From JAGXLC01 sp964461045 (GTDB lineage Bacteria; Bacteroidota; Bacteroidia; Bacteroidales; UBA12077), in assembly GCA_964461045.1 (NCBI GenBank), contig CAYWSJ010000004.1, forward strand, positions 1 through 64,000: a stretch of DNA of 64,000 nucleotides. Reading direction: 5' to 3'. Position numbers and translations under genes: made by a program. A model generated the notes under the pieces. The model saw nothing but the letters and a program-made list of their open reading frames with translations, did no database searches and was not told the DNA's origin. Of the stretch, positions 53,519 through 63,050 are shown piece by piece; position 1 is the first letter of the stretch; each line of letters begins with the position of its first letter.

Positions 53519-53637
53519 CGGTTATTTATTTTGGCATTCAGTAATGAAAATTACCTTCTTTAATTAGGTTTTGCAAATAATAAATACATGTATGGTGTTC
53601 ATTATAAGTTTGTTTTGTGTTTTTCAGCAAACCCTAA

Positions 53638-55299
53638 TTAATCATCAACTGTATATAGATACCTTTTAATACTTTTTTTAGGAGTTTTTTCAAATTCTGA
53701 GGGATACAGCCGTATTTCAGAAACCTGTTTAAATTTTGGCAGATCTTGATTTAGTAACTTTTTGTTTTCCTTCATGATTTCTTCCAGACCATTTTCGTTT
53801 ATCTCTTCCTGGTCAGCCATTTCATAATCGGGATAGACTAATGCAATGAGCTTATTTTTTTTGTCTAAAATAATGGATTCCTGCACATAAGGTAGATTAT
53901 TAAGCTTTGATTCTATTTCTTCCGGATAAATGTTTTCACCCGAAGGTCCGAGGATGAGACTTTTGCTTCGGCCCTTGATAAAAACAAAATTTTCATCATC
54001 AATTACACCCAAATCCCCTGTGTGTAACCATCCGTCTTTATTCAGTGCTTTTTCTGTATCTTTTTTGTTTTTATAATATCCGTACATTACATTTTCGCCA
54101 CGTACCATAATTTCACCCACCTCATTGTATTGATCTTCAGAATCAATTTTTATTTCCAGTGTATCAACCAGTTTGCCGGAAGATCCATATTTGGTTTTAT
54201 CCCAGTTAGCATAACTAATTAAAGGTCCGCATTCTGTCATGCCATAACCAACTGTATAATTAAAGTTAATTTTCCGGAGGAATTTTTCAACTTCAGCACT
54301 TAGCGGGGCTCCTCCAATTACTATTTCCTGGAAATTTCCTCCAAAAGCATCTGTTAGCTTTTTATTTACTTTCTGATAGATTTTTTTGTCTAACAGGGGA
54401 ATATTCATAAGTACTTTCATGTGCCTCTTATTCAGCACTGGTAAAAGCTGTTTTTTATAAATTTTTTCCAGTATCAGTGGTACTGCAATAACTACCGTGG
54501 GTTTTACTTCTTTAAAAGCATTTATAATAATTTTAGGTGAAGGCGTTTTGGTTAGAAAATGGATATGACATCCTTTTGAGAAAGGCCATAAAAACTCAAA
54601 TGCACAACCATAGGTATGTGCCAGCGGCAGAAAAGATACAATGTTATCAGCTTCTTTTAAAGGCAGATTGTGACGAGCAAAGCGTACATTGGCAGCCAGG
54701 CTGTTCAGGGGGATCATGACACCTTTTGAAAAGCCGGTTGTGCCAGAAGTATAGTTTATGACCCCTAACTTATCATTGGGTATGTGTTCAACCTGAAATT
54801 GTTCTCTGGTAATGCCTCCATTATATTTCTTATTATAAATTTCATCCAGTTTGTGAAGATTTTCCTGAACCTTTTCTTTATTTGCTTCATTGAGTATTTC
54901 AAAATTTGTAATTGAGATGATTGCCCTTAAGTCAGGCATTGCATTCTCATCTATGTTTTCCCAGATATGGTCATCTACAAACAGAATCACAGAATCAGAA
55001 TGGTTGACAATATGATGCATATCATTCGAATGAAAATCCGGAAGAATAGGAACTACAACAGCACCATAACTTACTATTGAAAGGTAAGTCATTGCCCAGT
55101 TAGCAGAATTTTTCCCGAGCAAAGCAATTTTATCTCCCTTTTTCACATCGCACTGCTCAAACATTATATGAATTCTCGATATTTTTCGGGCAACATCTTT
55201 ATAATAAAAACTATTGCCTTTGTAATCAGTTAAAGCAGGAAGGTCCCAGTTACCTTTTATGCTATTCTCGATGTATTCAATAAAATTTTCTTTAATCAT
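53638..55299 (-). CDS. AMP-dependent fatty-acid--CoA ligase
   Basis: 553 residues from ATG 55299 (MIKENFIEYIENS). An open frame runs 51 codons further up, but that stretch is odd in composition, reaches back close to the upstream terminator and is not family-like. ATP loop YTSGTTGFSKGV (near 178-189), YGMTECGPLISYA (near 355-367), HTGDLGVID (near 430-438) and the GRSK hinge with a final Lys in TPKKSIKR. It activates long-chain acid with ATP and links it to CoA. No N-terminal signal; cytoplasmic or membrane-associated. Confidence 0.9.
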   Translation of the reverse strand: MIKENFIEYIENSIKGNWDLPALTDYKGNSFYYKDVARKISRIHIMFEQCDVKKGDKIALLGKNSANWAMTYLSIVSYGAVVVPILPDFHSNDMHHIVNHSDSVILFVDDHIWENIDENAMPDLRAIISITNFEILNEANKEKVQENLHKLDEIYNKKYNGGITREQFQVEHIPNDKLGVINYTSGTTGFSKGVMIPLNSLAANVRFARHNLPLKEADNIVSFLPLAHTYGCAFEFLWPFSKGCHIHFLTKTPSPKIIINAFKEVKPTVVIAVPLILEKIYKKQLLPVLNKRHMKVLMNIPLLDKKIYQKVNKKLTDAFGGNFQEIVIGGAPLSAEVEKFLRKINFNYTVGYGMTECGPLISYANWDKTKYGSSGKLVDTLEIKIDSEDQYNEVGEIMVRGENVMYGYYKNKKDTEKALNKDGWLHTGDLGVIDDENFVFIKGRSKSLILGPSGENIYPEEIESKLNNLPYVQESIILDKKNKLIALVYPDYEMADQEEINENGLEEIMKENKKLLNQDLPKFKQVSEIRLYPSEFEKTPKKSIKRYLYTVDD

Positions 55300-55420
55300 A
55301 ACAATAAAATTTGGAGGAGATAAATTTATGAAATTATTTTCATTTTCTCTTCTTTGTTCTTTATCAGTAAATAAGAACAAATTTTTATTAATAGGGTTTA
55401 ATGAAACAGGTGATTTTTTA

Positions 55421-55463
55421 GAAAAAAAAGCTGTTCTCAATAATGAATCCATGAGAACAGCTT
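55421..55463 (-). terminator. Strong terminator after the coiled-coil protein gene
   Basis: A perfect 11-bp stem, AGCTGTTCTCA (55429-55439) with TGAGAACAGCT (55452-55462), followed on the minus strand by a T run (55422-55428). Confidence 0.85.
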
Positions 55464-55482
55464 CAATTAGAAAAAAATATTA

Positions 55483-56418
55483 TCAGAAGAAAAGCCAGCC
55501 AGATTCTTCTAAGGTAAAACTGGATTCTCCTATCTGTGCTCCATCAGCAAAAATGTATACTTCATATTCCCCTGGTTTTAATTCACCCTGGGTATCGAAA
55601 TAAATTGTTGCTTTGGTTTCATTTCCATCGTAATTAATTTTTCTTCTGGCAGAATATACAATTTTCTTATTATTGAACTCAAAAAGATTGTCTTCTGAAT
55701 TTGTTAGAATAAAATCGTCAGGCGGGGCTGCGATTCTGATATAAAAATAACGTTCTCCCTTTTCTGCCAGTGCATTCTCATCAACTGTGAAATTTACTTT
55801 TATTTTATTCACCTTATCAACTTTGGCTTTTTCTTTTCCTCTTTTATTAATTGGGATAGGCTGAATATTTTCTGCTCTCAATACTTTTGCTTTTGTAACT
55901 TGCTTAGAAAGATCTTCTTTTTCTTTTTCAAGTTTTTCTTTTGATTCTTTGGTCTTTACAAGATCTTCTTTTACTTCTTTATTCTCTCGTTCAAGTTGTT
56001 TGTTTAATGTATTTAATGAGTCTATTTGTCTTACATAACTTTTCGCTATTTTTCGCAGAGTACTCAGTTCATTTTTGAGTTCTTTAATTTTCGAATAGTT
56101 TGTTGCTTTAACATTTTTAAGCTCTGTAAGTATGTTGTCTATTCTTTCTTTTTCGCTGTCTAATTGCGTGTTAAGCGAGTCATTGTCGGTTTTTAAAGAA
56201 TCGTATTCGGTTTTTAATTCTATAAATTCCGTTCTCAGTGAATCCTTTTCTTCAGATAACTCTTCAGTAATTACCATGGTGGTTTTTTTCTGGTCGATAT
56301 ACAACCAGGTAATAAAACCTATTAAACCTATAAGAATAATAATAACGACGATGAACCCTGTGAGGGATCTGTTTTTTGGTTTATTCTCCTGTTCTTTAGG
56401 TTGATAGTTGTCAGCCAT
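55483..56418 (-). CDS. Single-span membrane protein with long coiled coil
   Basis: 311 residues: short Lys/Asn-rich cytoplasmic start, one membrane span (LTGFIVVIIILIGLIGFITW, about 19-38), a coiled coil from about 45 to 190 rich in Glu/Lys/Leu heptads, then a beta-rich C-terminal domain (about 205-305, FTVDENALAEKGERYFYIRI). Probably anchored in the inner membrane with the rest in the periplasm. No known family recognised; a structural or spacer role is suggested by the coiled coil. It has its own promoter and terminator. Confidence 0.75.
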   Translation of the reverse strand: MADNYQPKEQENKPKNRSLTGFIVVIIILIGLIGFITWLYIDQKKTTMVITEELSEEKDSLRTEFIELKTEYDSLKTDNDSLNTQLDSEKERIDNILTELKNVKATNYSKIKELKNELSTLRKIAKSYVRQIDSLNTLNKQLERENKEVKEDLVKTKESKEKLEKEKEDLSKQVTKAKVLRAENIQPIPINKRGKEKAKVDKVNKIKVNFTVDENALAEKGERYFYIRIAAPPDDFILTNSEDNLFEFNNKKIVYSARRKINYDGNETKATIYFDTQGELKPGEYEVYIFADGAQIGESSFTLEESGWLFF

Positions 56419-56443
56419 TGTTTTAGGTTTTGAGTTTGAGACA

Positions 56444-56473
56444 CAAAAATAGCTATTAATTTCCTTTTACAAA
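56444..56473 (-). promoter_or_regulatory. Promoter of the coiled-coil protein gene
   Basis: On the minus strand a -33 TTTG (56470-56473) and a -7 TATTTTTG (56444-56451) are 18 bases apart, close to the Bacteroidota consensus. This is the best two-part promoter match I found. The ATG lies 25 bases downstream. Confidence 0.65.
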
Positions 56474-56529
56474 ATAAATTGGTCAATGAATTAATATAGC
56501 CTAAAACGAATTTTCTGATAATTCTATTG

Positions 56530-57675
56530 TTAATCAAGGCTAAGTTCCCCGCTTAAAAAGTATGCCCCGTTAATAACTATTTCTTTATTAATCAGTTCTT
56601 TGTAGTTGAGAATTTCTGTGTAGTTATCTCCTTGATTTCCTGTGGTAATTTTTACGGGCAAATAACCTTTATCTTTAACAAAGAAAACATAAGTTTCTCC
56701 GTCTATGCGCGTTATAGCTTCGTTCGGGAGCACATATTTTGATTGCGAGGAAAGCAAAATATCTGCATTTACGTAAAGCCCGTGTTTGAACTGGTTTTTA
56801 AGGTTATTTAGTTCTGCAATTACCGGGAAAGTCCTTTTTTCTTTATCTATTTTATTTCCTATATATTTAATTTTTGCATTGTATCTCTGCTCAGGGTTTT
56901 TTACAATTGAAAATTCTACATTTTGACCTTTGGAAAGGTCAGAAATATCTTTTTCATACACGTTTATTTTCAAATGTAAATTATCCATGTTCATAATTTC
57001 ATAAACGGGATTGTTCTCATTGGAAATTTTTCCCACATTAAGGAACAAATCAGTTATGTATCCATTTATGGGTGAATACAAATATACATCTGTTGAGAGA
57101 TTTCCTTTTTCGACCTCTTTGGGATTGATGTTCAGTTTTTTTAACAATATTTTTAAAGACTGGTACCTGGCATTAAAATCCTCATAATTGGCTTTGGCCT
57201 TTTGCATTTTTTTCATAGAAGCCGCTTTTTCTACTGCAAGTTCACCTTGCCGCTGATATTCTTTCTTGTAATATTCTGTCTGGCTTTTTACGGAGATATA
57301 TTCTTCCTGAATTTTCAGATATTCCGGATGAGATAATCTGGCTAATTTTTCTCCTTTGTTTACATAATCTCCGGTTTTGTGATAAAGTTCCCGGATATAA
57401 CCTTTTAGAGGAGGAATTACAGTTACGATATGGGTGGGAGATACCTCAATTTCTCCACTACAGGAAATTTTTTCTGAAATATTCTTTTCCAGAAGAGTTC
57501 CGGTTTGAATATTCGCTTCTTTTTCCTGGTCTTCAGTCAGCTGTACGAATTGCTCAGGCTGTTCAATCCTTATATTTTTTTCTTCCAGTGCTTCCTTTGT
57601 TTCTTCGTTGCTTTTATTATTGCATGAGAACAAAGAAATGATCAATATGGCAGGTAAAAACTTCAATGTTTTCAT
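56530..57675 (-). CDS. RND efflux periplasmic adaptor (membrane-fusion lipoprotein)
   Basis: A 381-residue adaptor with lipoprotein signal (FLPAILIISLFSC, lipid Cys near 18). It has the barrel-sandwich/hairpin layout: VTVIPPLKGYIRELYHKTGDYV (shortened), a helical hairpin (about 125-185), LYSPINGYITDLFLNVGK and a beta-barrel domain. It bridges the inner-membrane pump and the outer-membrane channel. The pump gene lies 13 bases upstream in the same direction, so they form one unit. CusB/CzcB type. Confidence 0.88.
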   Translation of the reverse strand: MKTLKFLPAILIISLFSCNNKSNEETKEALEEKNIRIEQPEQFVQLTEDQEKEANIQTGTLLEKNISEKISCSGEIEVSPTHIVTVIPPLKGYIRELYHKTGDYVNKGEKLARLSHPEYLKIQEEYISVKSQTEYYKKEYQRQGELAVEKAASMKKMQKAKANYEDFNARYQSLKILLKKLNINPKEVEKGNLSTDVYLYSPINGYITDLFLNVGKISNENNPVYEIMNMDNLHLKINVYEKDISDLSKGQNVEFSIVKNPEQRYNAKIKYIGNKIDKEKRTFPVIAELNNLKNQFKHGLYVNADILLSSQSKYVLPNEAITRIDGETYVFFVKDKGYLPVKITTGNQGDNYTEILNYKELINKEIVINGAYFLSGELSLD

Positions 57676-57688
57676 TATTAATATGTTT

Positions 57689-60600
57689 TTAGTTTATATA
57701 GAATTCTAGTTTTGAAGCTGTCTGATTATATTCTTTTATGGTTTTCAGATAGTTTAGTTTAATATTGTATGCTGCTTTAATGCTTTGCATATATTCATAA
57801 TACTCTATATCTTCATTATTGTACTTTTGCTGAGCGGTTTTGATCAGAATGTCAGCCTGTTCGAGACCTTTGTTGTGAAAATACAATATTTGTTGGTGCA
57901 GGCTATTGAGTCGATGCGCTGTGTTTTTTATTTCTCTGTCTTGTTTTTTTATTTGGTAATCAAGATTGTTTTCAATGATTTTTGTTTTGATTTTAGCTTT
58001 CTGAATTTCTGCTTTTTTTGGAAAAAACCATAATGGAATAGAAATCCCTACCATCCAACCTTCAAACCCTGATTCATGATCTATTTGCTGGTTAAAATAT
58101 CCTGCACTTATTTCCGGGAATAATTCTGCCCTGTTCATATTCAGTTCCTGTCTGGAAACTTTCAAACGTTGTTTATATAATTTTTTAATAAGCGGGGAAA
58201 TGTACTTACCGGAATCTGTTAGATGATATTTCATTTTATGGACAGTGAGAGTATCTGTAGCCGGTTTAATGATATAATCTATATTCAGAAGGGTTTTAAG
58301 ATTGTTTTTTGCAATGGCAAGTTCATTATAAGTCTGCTTTAATTTATTTTCTGCTTCCAGATATTTGGCTTCAGCAGTAGTTTTTTCCAGGAGTGGGGTT
58401 TCTCCCAGTTCATTTTTTAAACCTGCTACCCGGCTGAATTCTTTATAAAGTTTCAGCTCCTCCTTCAGTATCTTTTTTTTGTTTAACAGAAAAATCCACT
58501 CAAAATAAGCGAGCTTCACATCTTTGGTGATTTGCTTCTTTGTAATATTTAATTCGGTCTTTTTGAGCTTATTTTCTTCTTTTATCTTTTTTCCACGGTA
58601 AATAGATTTTATTGGAGAGCCAATGCTTTGATTTATCTCAAAATACTGATCGATAAGAGATGAATTAATTTGTCCTTTCTGATAATTAATTTCTGTCGGT
58701 TTAAGATCCAGTATTTTTTGTTTTTCAGCTTTGGTCTGCTGAATACGGAGCATTGCATTCCGGACTTGATAATTCCTTTTTTTAGCAATTTCAATTGATT
58801 TCTCCAATGTCAGGGTTTTTACAGTGTCGGTTTTTGTTTCCTGTTGTTGTCCGAAAGACAGTGTTGGCACAATGAATAGTCCCATGACCAGAAGAGCCAT
58901 TCCTGTATTGTTTGCTTTGACTTTAGGTTTCCATTTGCCTGAGTTAAAGACTTTATATAAAATTGGTAGCATAATCATAGTTAGCATCGTAGCCGTAATA
59001 ATTCCTCCTATTACCACAGTTGCCAGTGGTCTTTGGACTTCTGCCCCGGCCGATGTAGAAATAGCCATGGGCAGAAAACCCAGAATATCGGTTGAGGCTG
59101 TCATGAGTACAGGGCGAAGGCGATTACAGGCTCCTTTTTCCACAATTTCATCTATTGTGTATTTGCCTTCTTCTTTTAATTGATTATAATATGAAATCAG
59201 TACAATTCCGTTAAGTACAGCAACACCAAAAAGAGCAATAAAACCAACACCAGCAGAAATACTAAACGGCATACCCCTGATCCACAGTGCTGCTATTCCT
59301 CCAACCGCAGATAAAGGAACAGCGCTGAAGATTAGTAGTGCATATTTAAAAGAATTAAAAGTGAAAAATAATAAAATAAGTATCAGCAGCAATGCGATAG
59401 GGACTGCATAGGAAAGCCTTTTTTTGGCAGCCTGCAGATTTTCAAAATCTCCAGTATACTCAATATAGTATCCGGGTTTAAGATCCAGTTTCCTGGTAAG
59501 TTTGGAATCGATTTCTTCAACCAGGCTTTGTATGTCTCTGTTCCTCACATTCACACCCACAGTAACTCTTCTTTTTGTATCATCTCTCGAAATTTGTATA
59601 GGACCTTCCTCATAATTTACTTCAGCTACTTCACTTACAGGGATTGTTCTGCCTGATGAGGTCCTTACATTTAATTTGTTCAGGTCTACAGTTCTTCTGT
59701 GGGCTGAATCCAGCCTTATTACAAGATCAAATTTTCGTTCTCCCTCAAAAATAACACCCGATTCAATCCCGGCAAAAGCCGATTGAATGGTTTGGTTTAC
59801 CGAAGCAATATCAATTCCGTATTGGGCAAGCCTTTCTCTTTTATATTTTATTGAATATTGTGGCAATCCGGTTATTTTCTCAACCTGAATATCGGCTGCC
59901 CCTTTAATTCCTGAGACTATATCTGCAGCTAAATTTGCCTGTTTGTATAATTCATCAATATCTTCCCCAAAAATTTTGAGAGCAATGTCGGTTTTTGCAC
60001 CGGTCATTAATTCATTAAACCGAAGTTGGATGGGCTGTGTAAAATCAAAAGAAGCCGCGGGGATTACACTTAATTTTTCTTTCATAAGATTGGACAGCTC
60101 TTCCCTGTCATCAGCGCTAACCCATTCATCTTTATCTTTCAGGATGATCATTATATCTGCATCTTCTATGGGCATTGGGTCTGTAGGAACTTCTGCCGTT
60201 CCGATTTTTGAGATTACCTTTTCGACCTCAGGAAAGTTGTTAAGAAGGATTTTCTCTGCGCGGGTTGTGTTTTTAATACTCTGATCTAAAGAGCTGCCTG
60301 CCGGGATAGTCATCTGCATTGCAAGATCCCCCTCCTCCAGGGTTGGAATAAACTCTCCTCCAAGTCTGTTGAATGACCAGATGCTTACTCCAAAAGCCAC
60401 AATAGCAGCGATAATAATTAGTTTCTTGTTTTTAAGTGAAAAACGGAGTACCGGGTAGTAAGTCCATTTTAAGAATTTAATAAAGCGGTCGGATATATTT
60501 TTCTTTTTTTGTACTTTTTTCTTAAGGAATAGCGATGAGATCATCGGAACATAAGTCATTGAAAGCAGGAAAGCTCCGAGGATTGCAAAGCTGAAGGTTT

Positions 60601-62032
60601 GCGCCATGGGGCGGAACATCCGTCCTTCAACCCCGGTTAATGTAAGGATTGGAATGAAGACAATAAGGATAATGATGACTCCGAAAGCAGCTGATTTGTA
60701 TATTGAAACAGTTGATTTTTTTACTACTTCATCCATTTTGCCCTGGCTAAGATGCTTGTCCCGGTAGTCTTTTTGAAGGTGATAAACAATACTTTCCACA
60801 ATAATAACAGCTCCGTCGATGACAATTCCAAAGTCAATAGCGCCAAGCGACATAAGGTTTGCAGAGACACCAAATATCTGCATCATTACTATGGCAAATA
60901 AAAGTGAAAGCGGAATTACAGAGGCTACGATTATTCCCGATCGATAACTACCCAAAAGCAGGATCAGGATAAAAATAACAATCAGGCCTCCTTCAATCAG
61001 GTTAGTTTTTAAGGTTCCTGTTGTTTTTTTCACTAAAGCTGCCCTGTCAAGGTACGGTTCAATTTTAACACCTTCTGGCAGTCGTTCCTGAACTTCTTCA
61101 ACTCTTTTTTTTACATTTTTTACCACTTCTGATGAATTCGCTCCTCTCAGCATCAGGGTGATGCCTCCTACAGCTTCTCCATTTCCGTTTTTCGTCATGG
61201 CTCCAAAACGGGGGGTTTTTCCGAATTTTACCTCAGCAACATGTTCAATTAGCACCGGGTTTCCATTCTTATGGGCAACCACAACATTTTGAATTTCATC
61301 AAGATTATTGAGTAGTCCTTCTGCCCGGATATAGTAAGCATTCGACCCCTTCATTATATAACCGCTGCCTGTATTCTCGTTGTTTTTCTGCAGGGCTTCT
61401 TTTACATCATTTATCGTGAGGTTCAGGTTTTTAAGGGCGTCAGGGTTTATGGAAATTTCATATTGCTTAATAAAACCTCCAAAACTGCTTATTTCAACTA
61501 TTCCGGATATTCCTGCCAATTGCCTTTTTACAATCCAGTCGTGAATGGTGCGAAGTTTTGTGGGATTGTATTTATCTTGATATGCAGAATCTACTTCAAG
61601 TGTATATTGATAAACTTCACCCAGTCCGGTAGTAATTGGGAGCATTTCAGGTTTACCCAGCCCTTCGGGAATTTCTCCTGATGCCATTTGAATTTGCTCA
61701 TTAATCCTTTGCCTGGCATTTAATATTGGAACTTGTTCTTTGAAAACGATTGTTATTACCGAAAGTCCATAACGGGAAATTGAACGAATCTCCTCTACAT
61801 CTTTAATGTTTGCAAAGGAAGTTTCCAGCGGGAAGGTTATAAATTTCTCCACTTCCTGCGGGGAAAGAGAAGGAGAGCTGGTTACTACCTGAACCTGGTT
61901 GTTTGTTATGTCCGGAACTGCATCAACAGGAATGTTCTGGATAGAATAAATCCCAAAACCGATTAACACAAAAACAAGAAAACCAATAATGGCTTTGTTT
62001 TTTATAGAGAACTCAATTATTCTGTGAAACAT
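57689..62032 (-). CDS. CzcA-type heavy-metal RND pump fused to a TolC-like outer-membrane domain
   Basis: 1447 residues. Residues 1-1040 are a full RND pump with the metal-exporter signature DFGIVIDGAV (Asp400, Asp406), the form tied to divalent ions such as Zn, Co, Cd or Ni rather than the copper/silver form. From Met1045 a signal-like hydrophobic stretch (MALLVMGLFIVPTLSFGQQ) leads into a TolC/CusC-type helical domain (about 1070-1447, with RAELFPEISAGYF and QKYNNEDIEYYEYMQS). The fusion lies in one frame with no stop. It likely is cut or spans two membranes, a layout known in this phylum. With the adaptor downstream it would form a complete efflux system. Confidence 0.92.
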   Translation of the reverse strand: MFHRIIEFSIKNKAIIGFLVFVLIGFGIYSIQNIPVDAVPDITNNQVQVVTSSPSLSPQEVEKFITFPLETSFANIKDVEEIRSISRYGLSVITIVFKEQVPILNARQRINEQIQMASGEIPEGLGKPEMLPITTGLGEVYQYTLEVDSAYQDKYNPTKLRTIHDWIVKRQLAGISGIVEISSFGGFIKQYEISINPDALKNLNLTINDVKEALQKNNENTGSGYIMKGSNAYYIRAEGLLNNLDEIQNVVVAHKNGNPVLIEHVAEVKFGKTPRFGAMTKNGNGEAVGGITLMLRGANSSEVVKNVKKRVEEVQERLPEGVKIEPYLDRAALVKKTTGTLKTNLIEGGLIVIFILILLLGSYRSGIIVASVIPLSLLFAIVMMQIFGVSANLMSLGAIDFGIVIDGAVIIVESIVYHLQKDYRDKHLSQGKMDEVVKKSTVSIYKSAAFGVIIILIVFIPILTLTGVEGRMFRPMAQTFSFAILGAFLLSMTYVPMISSLFLKKKVQKKKNISDRFIKFLKWTYYPVLRFSLKNKKLIIIAAIVAFGVSIWSFNRLGGEFIPTLEEGDLAMQMTIPAGSSLDQSIKNTTRAEKILLNNFPEVEKVISKIGTAEVPTDPMPIEDADIMIILKDKDEWVSADDREELSNLMKEKLSVIPAASFDFTQPIQLRFNELMTGAKTDIALKIFGEDIDELYKQANLAADIVSGIKGAADIQVEKITGLPQYSIKYKRERLAQYGIDIASVNQTIQSAFAGIESGVIFEGERKFDLVIRLDSAHRRTVDLNKLNVRTSSGRTIPVSEVAEVNYEEGPIQISRDDTKRRVTVGVNVRNRDIQSLVEEIDSKLTRKLDLKPGYYIEYTGDFENLQAAKKRLSYAVPIALLLILILLFFTFNSFKYALLIFSAVPLSAVGGIAALWIRGMPFSISAGVGFIALFGVAVLNGIVLISYYNQLKEEGKYTIDEIVEKGACNRLRPVLMTASTDILGFLPMAISTSAGAEVQRPLATVVIGGIITATMLTMIMLPILYKVFNSGKWKPKVKANNTGMALLVMGLFIVPTLSFGQQQETKTDTVKTLTLEKSIEIAKKRNYQVRNAMLRIQQTKAEKQKILDLKPTEINYQKGQINSSLIDQYFEINQSIGSPIKSIYRGKKIKEENKLKKTELNITKKQITKDVKLAYFEWIFLLNKKKILKEELKLYKEFSRVAGLKNELGETPLLEKTTAEAKYLEAENKLKQTYNELAIAKNNLKTLLNIDYIIKPATDTLTVHKMKYHLTDSGKYISPLIKKLYKQRLKVSRQELNMNRAELFPEISAGYFNQQIDHESGFEGWMVGISIPLWFFPKKAEIQKAKIKTKIIENNLDYQIKKQDREIKNTAHRLNSLHQQILYFHNKGLEQADILIKTAQQKYNNEDIEYYEYMQSIKAAYNIKLNYLKTIKEYNQTASKLEFYIN

Positions 62033-62058
62033 GTTAACAAATCTTTAAAACCTATAAC

Positions 62059-62066
62059 CAAATATA
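62059..62066 (-). promoter_or_regulatory. -7 promoter box of the RND efflux pair
   Basis: The minus strand reads TATATTTG, exact TAnnTTTG, 26 bases ahead of the pump start. No clear -33 TTTG. Confidence 0.45.
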
Positions 62067-62107
62067 AGGAAATTAATAGATTAGTTACAGAATTTAAAGA
62101 AAATTGT

Positions 62108-62911
62108 TTACCGGGGCTTTTTCTGAAGCTTTCCTTTCGTGCTGTAATAAAATAGCACAAGACCCAGTATGACGAATGGAATACTTAGGTATTGTCCCAT
62201 GTTTAATGGTAAATTTTCTTCGAAACCAACCTGGTTCTCTTTAATAAACTCTATAAAAAACCTGGCGGCAAATACTAATATTAAGAACAACGAAAACAGG
62301 AGACCTGGTTTGAAATTCCCTTTGTTTTTGAAGTAAATTCGATATAAAAGAAAGAATATAGCCAGGTAAGCCAGCGCTTCGTATATTTGAGTCGGATGTT
62401 TGGGAACTATTTCTCCCTGGTTTTTAAAGACAAAGCCCCATGGAAGATTTGTTTGTATCCCATATATTTCCGAATTCATCAGATTTCCCATACGGATAAA
62501 AAAACCAGCAAGTGCTACGACAATAACAATCCGGTCAAGGATCCAGATGTAAGGTTTATTCTCTTTTCTGACAAACAGATAAAGAACAACAAGGATTCCA
62601 ATAGCAGCTCCATGACTGGCGAGACCGCCTTTCCATATCTTAAGGATTTCAATAGGATTGCTTAAGTAAAAATCAGGCTGATAAAAAAGGCAGTGTCCTA
62701 ATCGTGCCCCAATAACAGTACCAATAATCATATAAATAGTAAGCCTGTCTAAAACTTCAACTGAAATTCCTTCGTTTTTAAATATTTTCTGAAAAATATA
62801 ATAACCCAGCACAAAAGCCAGGGCAAAAAGAATTCCATAATAACGAATTGAAAAAGGGCCTATTTCAACTATTTCAGGATCAAGATTCCATATAATGGCT
62901 TGAAAAATCAT
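62108..62911 (-). CDS. lgt: Prolipoprotein diacylglyceryl transferase
   Basis: 267 residues, about seven membrane spans. It moves diacylglycerol from phosphatidylglycerol to the Cys of prolipoproteins, the first step of lipoprotein maturation. The family motifs FFIRMGNLMNSEIYG (near 137-151) and HPTQIYEALAYL (near 178-189) are seen, and the start PFSIRYYGILFALAF also fits. Monocistronic, divergent from the right-edge gene. Confidence 0.95.
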   Translation of the reverse strand: MIFQAIIWNLDPEIVEIGPFSIRYYGILFALAFVLGYYIFQKIFKNEGISVEVLDRLTIYMIIGTVIGARLGHCLFYQPDFYLSNPIEILKIWKGGLASHGAAIGILVVLYLFVRKENKPYIWILDRIVIVVALAGFFIRMGNLMNSEIYGIQTNLPWGFVFKNQGEIVPKHPTQIYEALAYLAIFFLLYRIYFKNKGNFKPGLLFSLFLILVFAARFFIEFIKENQVGFEENLPLNMGQYLSIPFVILGLVLFYYSTKGKLQKKPR

Positions 62912-62933
62912 ATTATATTAGTTTTAATTGCAA

Positions 62934-62941
62934 CAAATGTA
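62934..62941 (-). promoter_or_regulatory. -7 promoter box of lgt
   Basis: The minus strand reads TACATTTG, exact TAnnTTTG, 23 bases ahead of the lgt ATG. -33 box not evident. Confidence 0.45.
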
Positions 62942-63040
62942 GAAAAAAAATTGATTCGGTAATTACACATTTGATTATTGAATAAAAGAGAAAAAAATGA
63001 ATTTATTCAACGAATCAGTTTATTTATTTTTAAAAACATT

Positions 63041-63048
63041 TAAGTTTG
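63041..63048 (+). promoter_or_regulatory. Possible -7 box ahead of the right-edge gene
   Basis: TAAGTTTG, exact TAnnTTTG. If real, transcription would begin a few bases inside or past the ATG at 63051, making the in-frame ATG at 63069 the start. Confidence 0.3.
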
Positions 63049-63050
63049 TA

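Noticed and set aside
55300..55452. 51-codon N-terminal extension of the acyl-CoA ligase
   Set aside because: Composition is unlike the family, and ATG 55299 matches where relatives begin.
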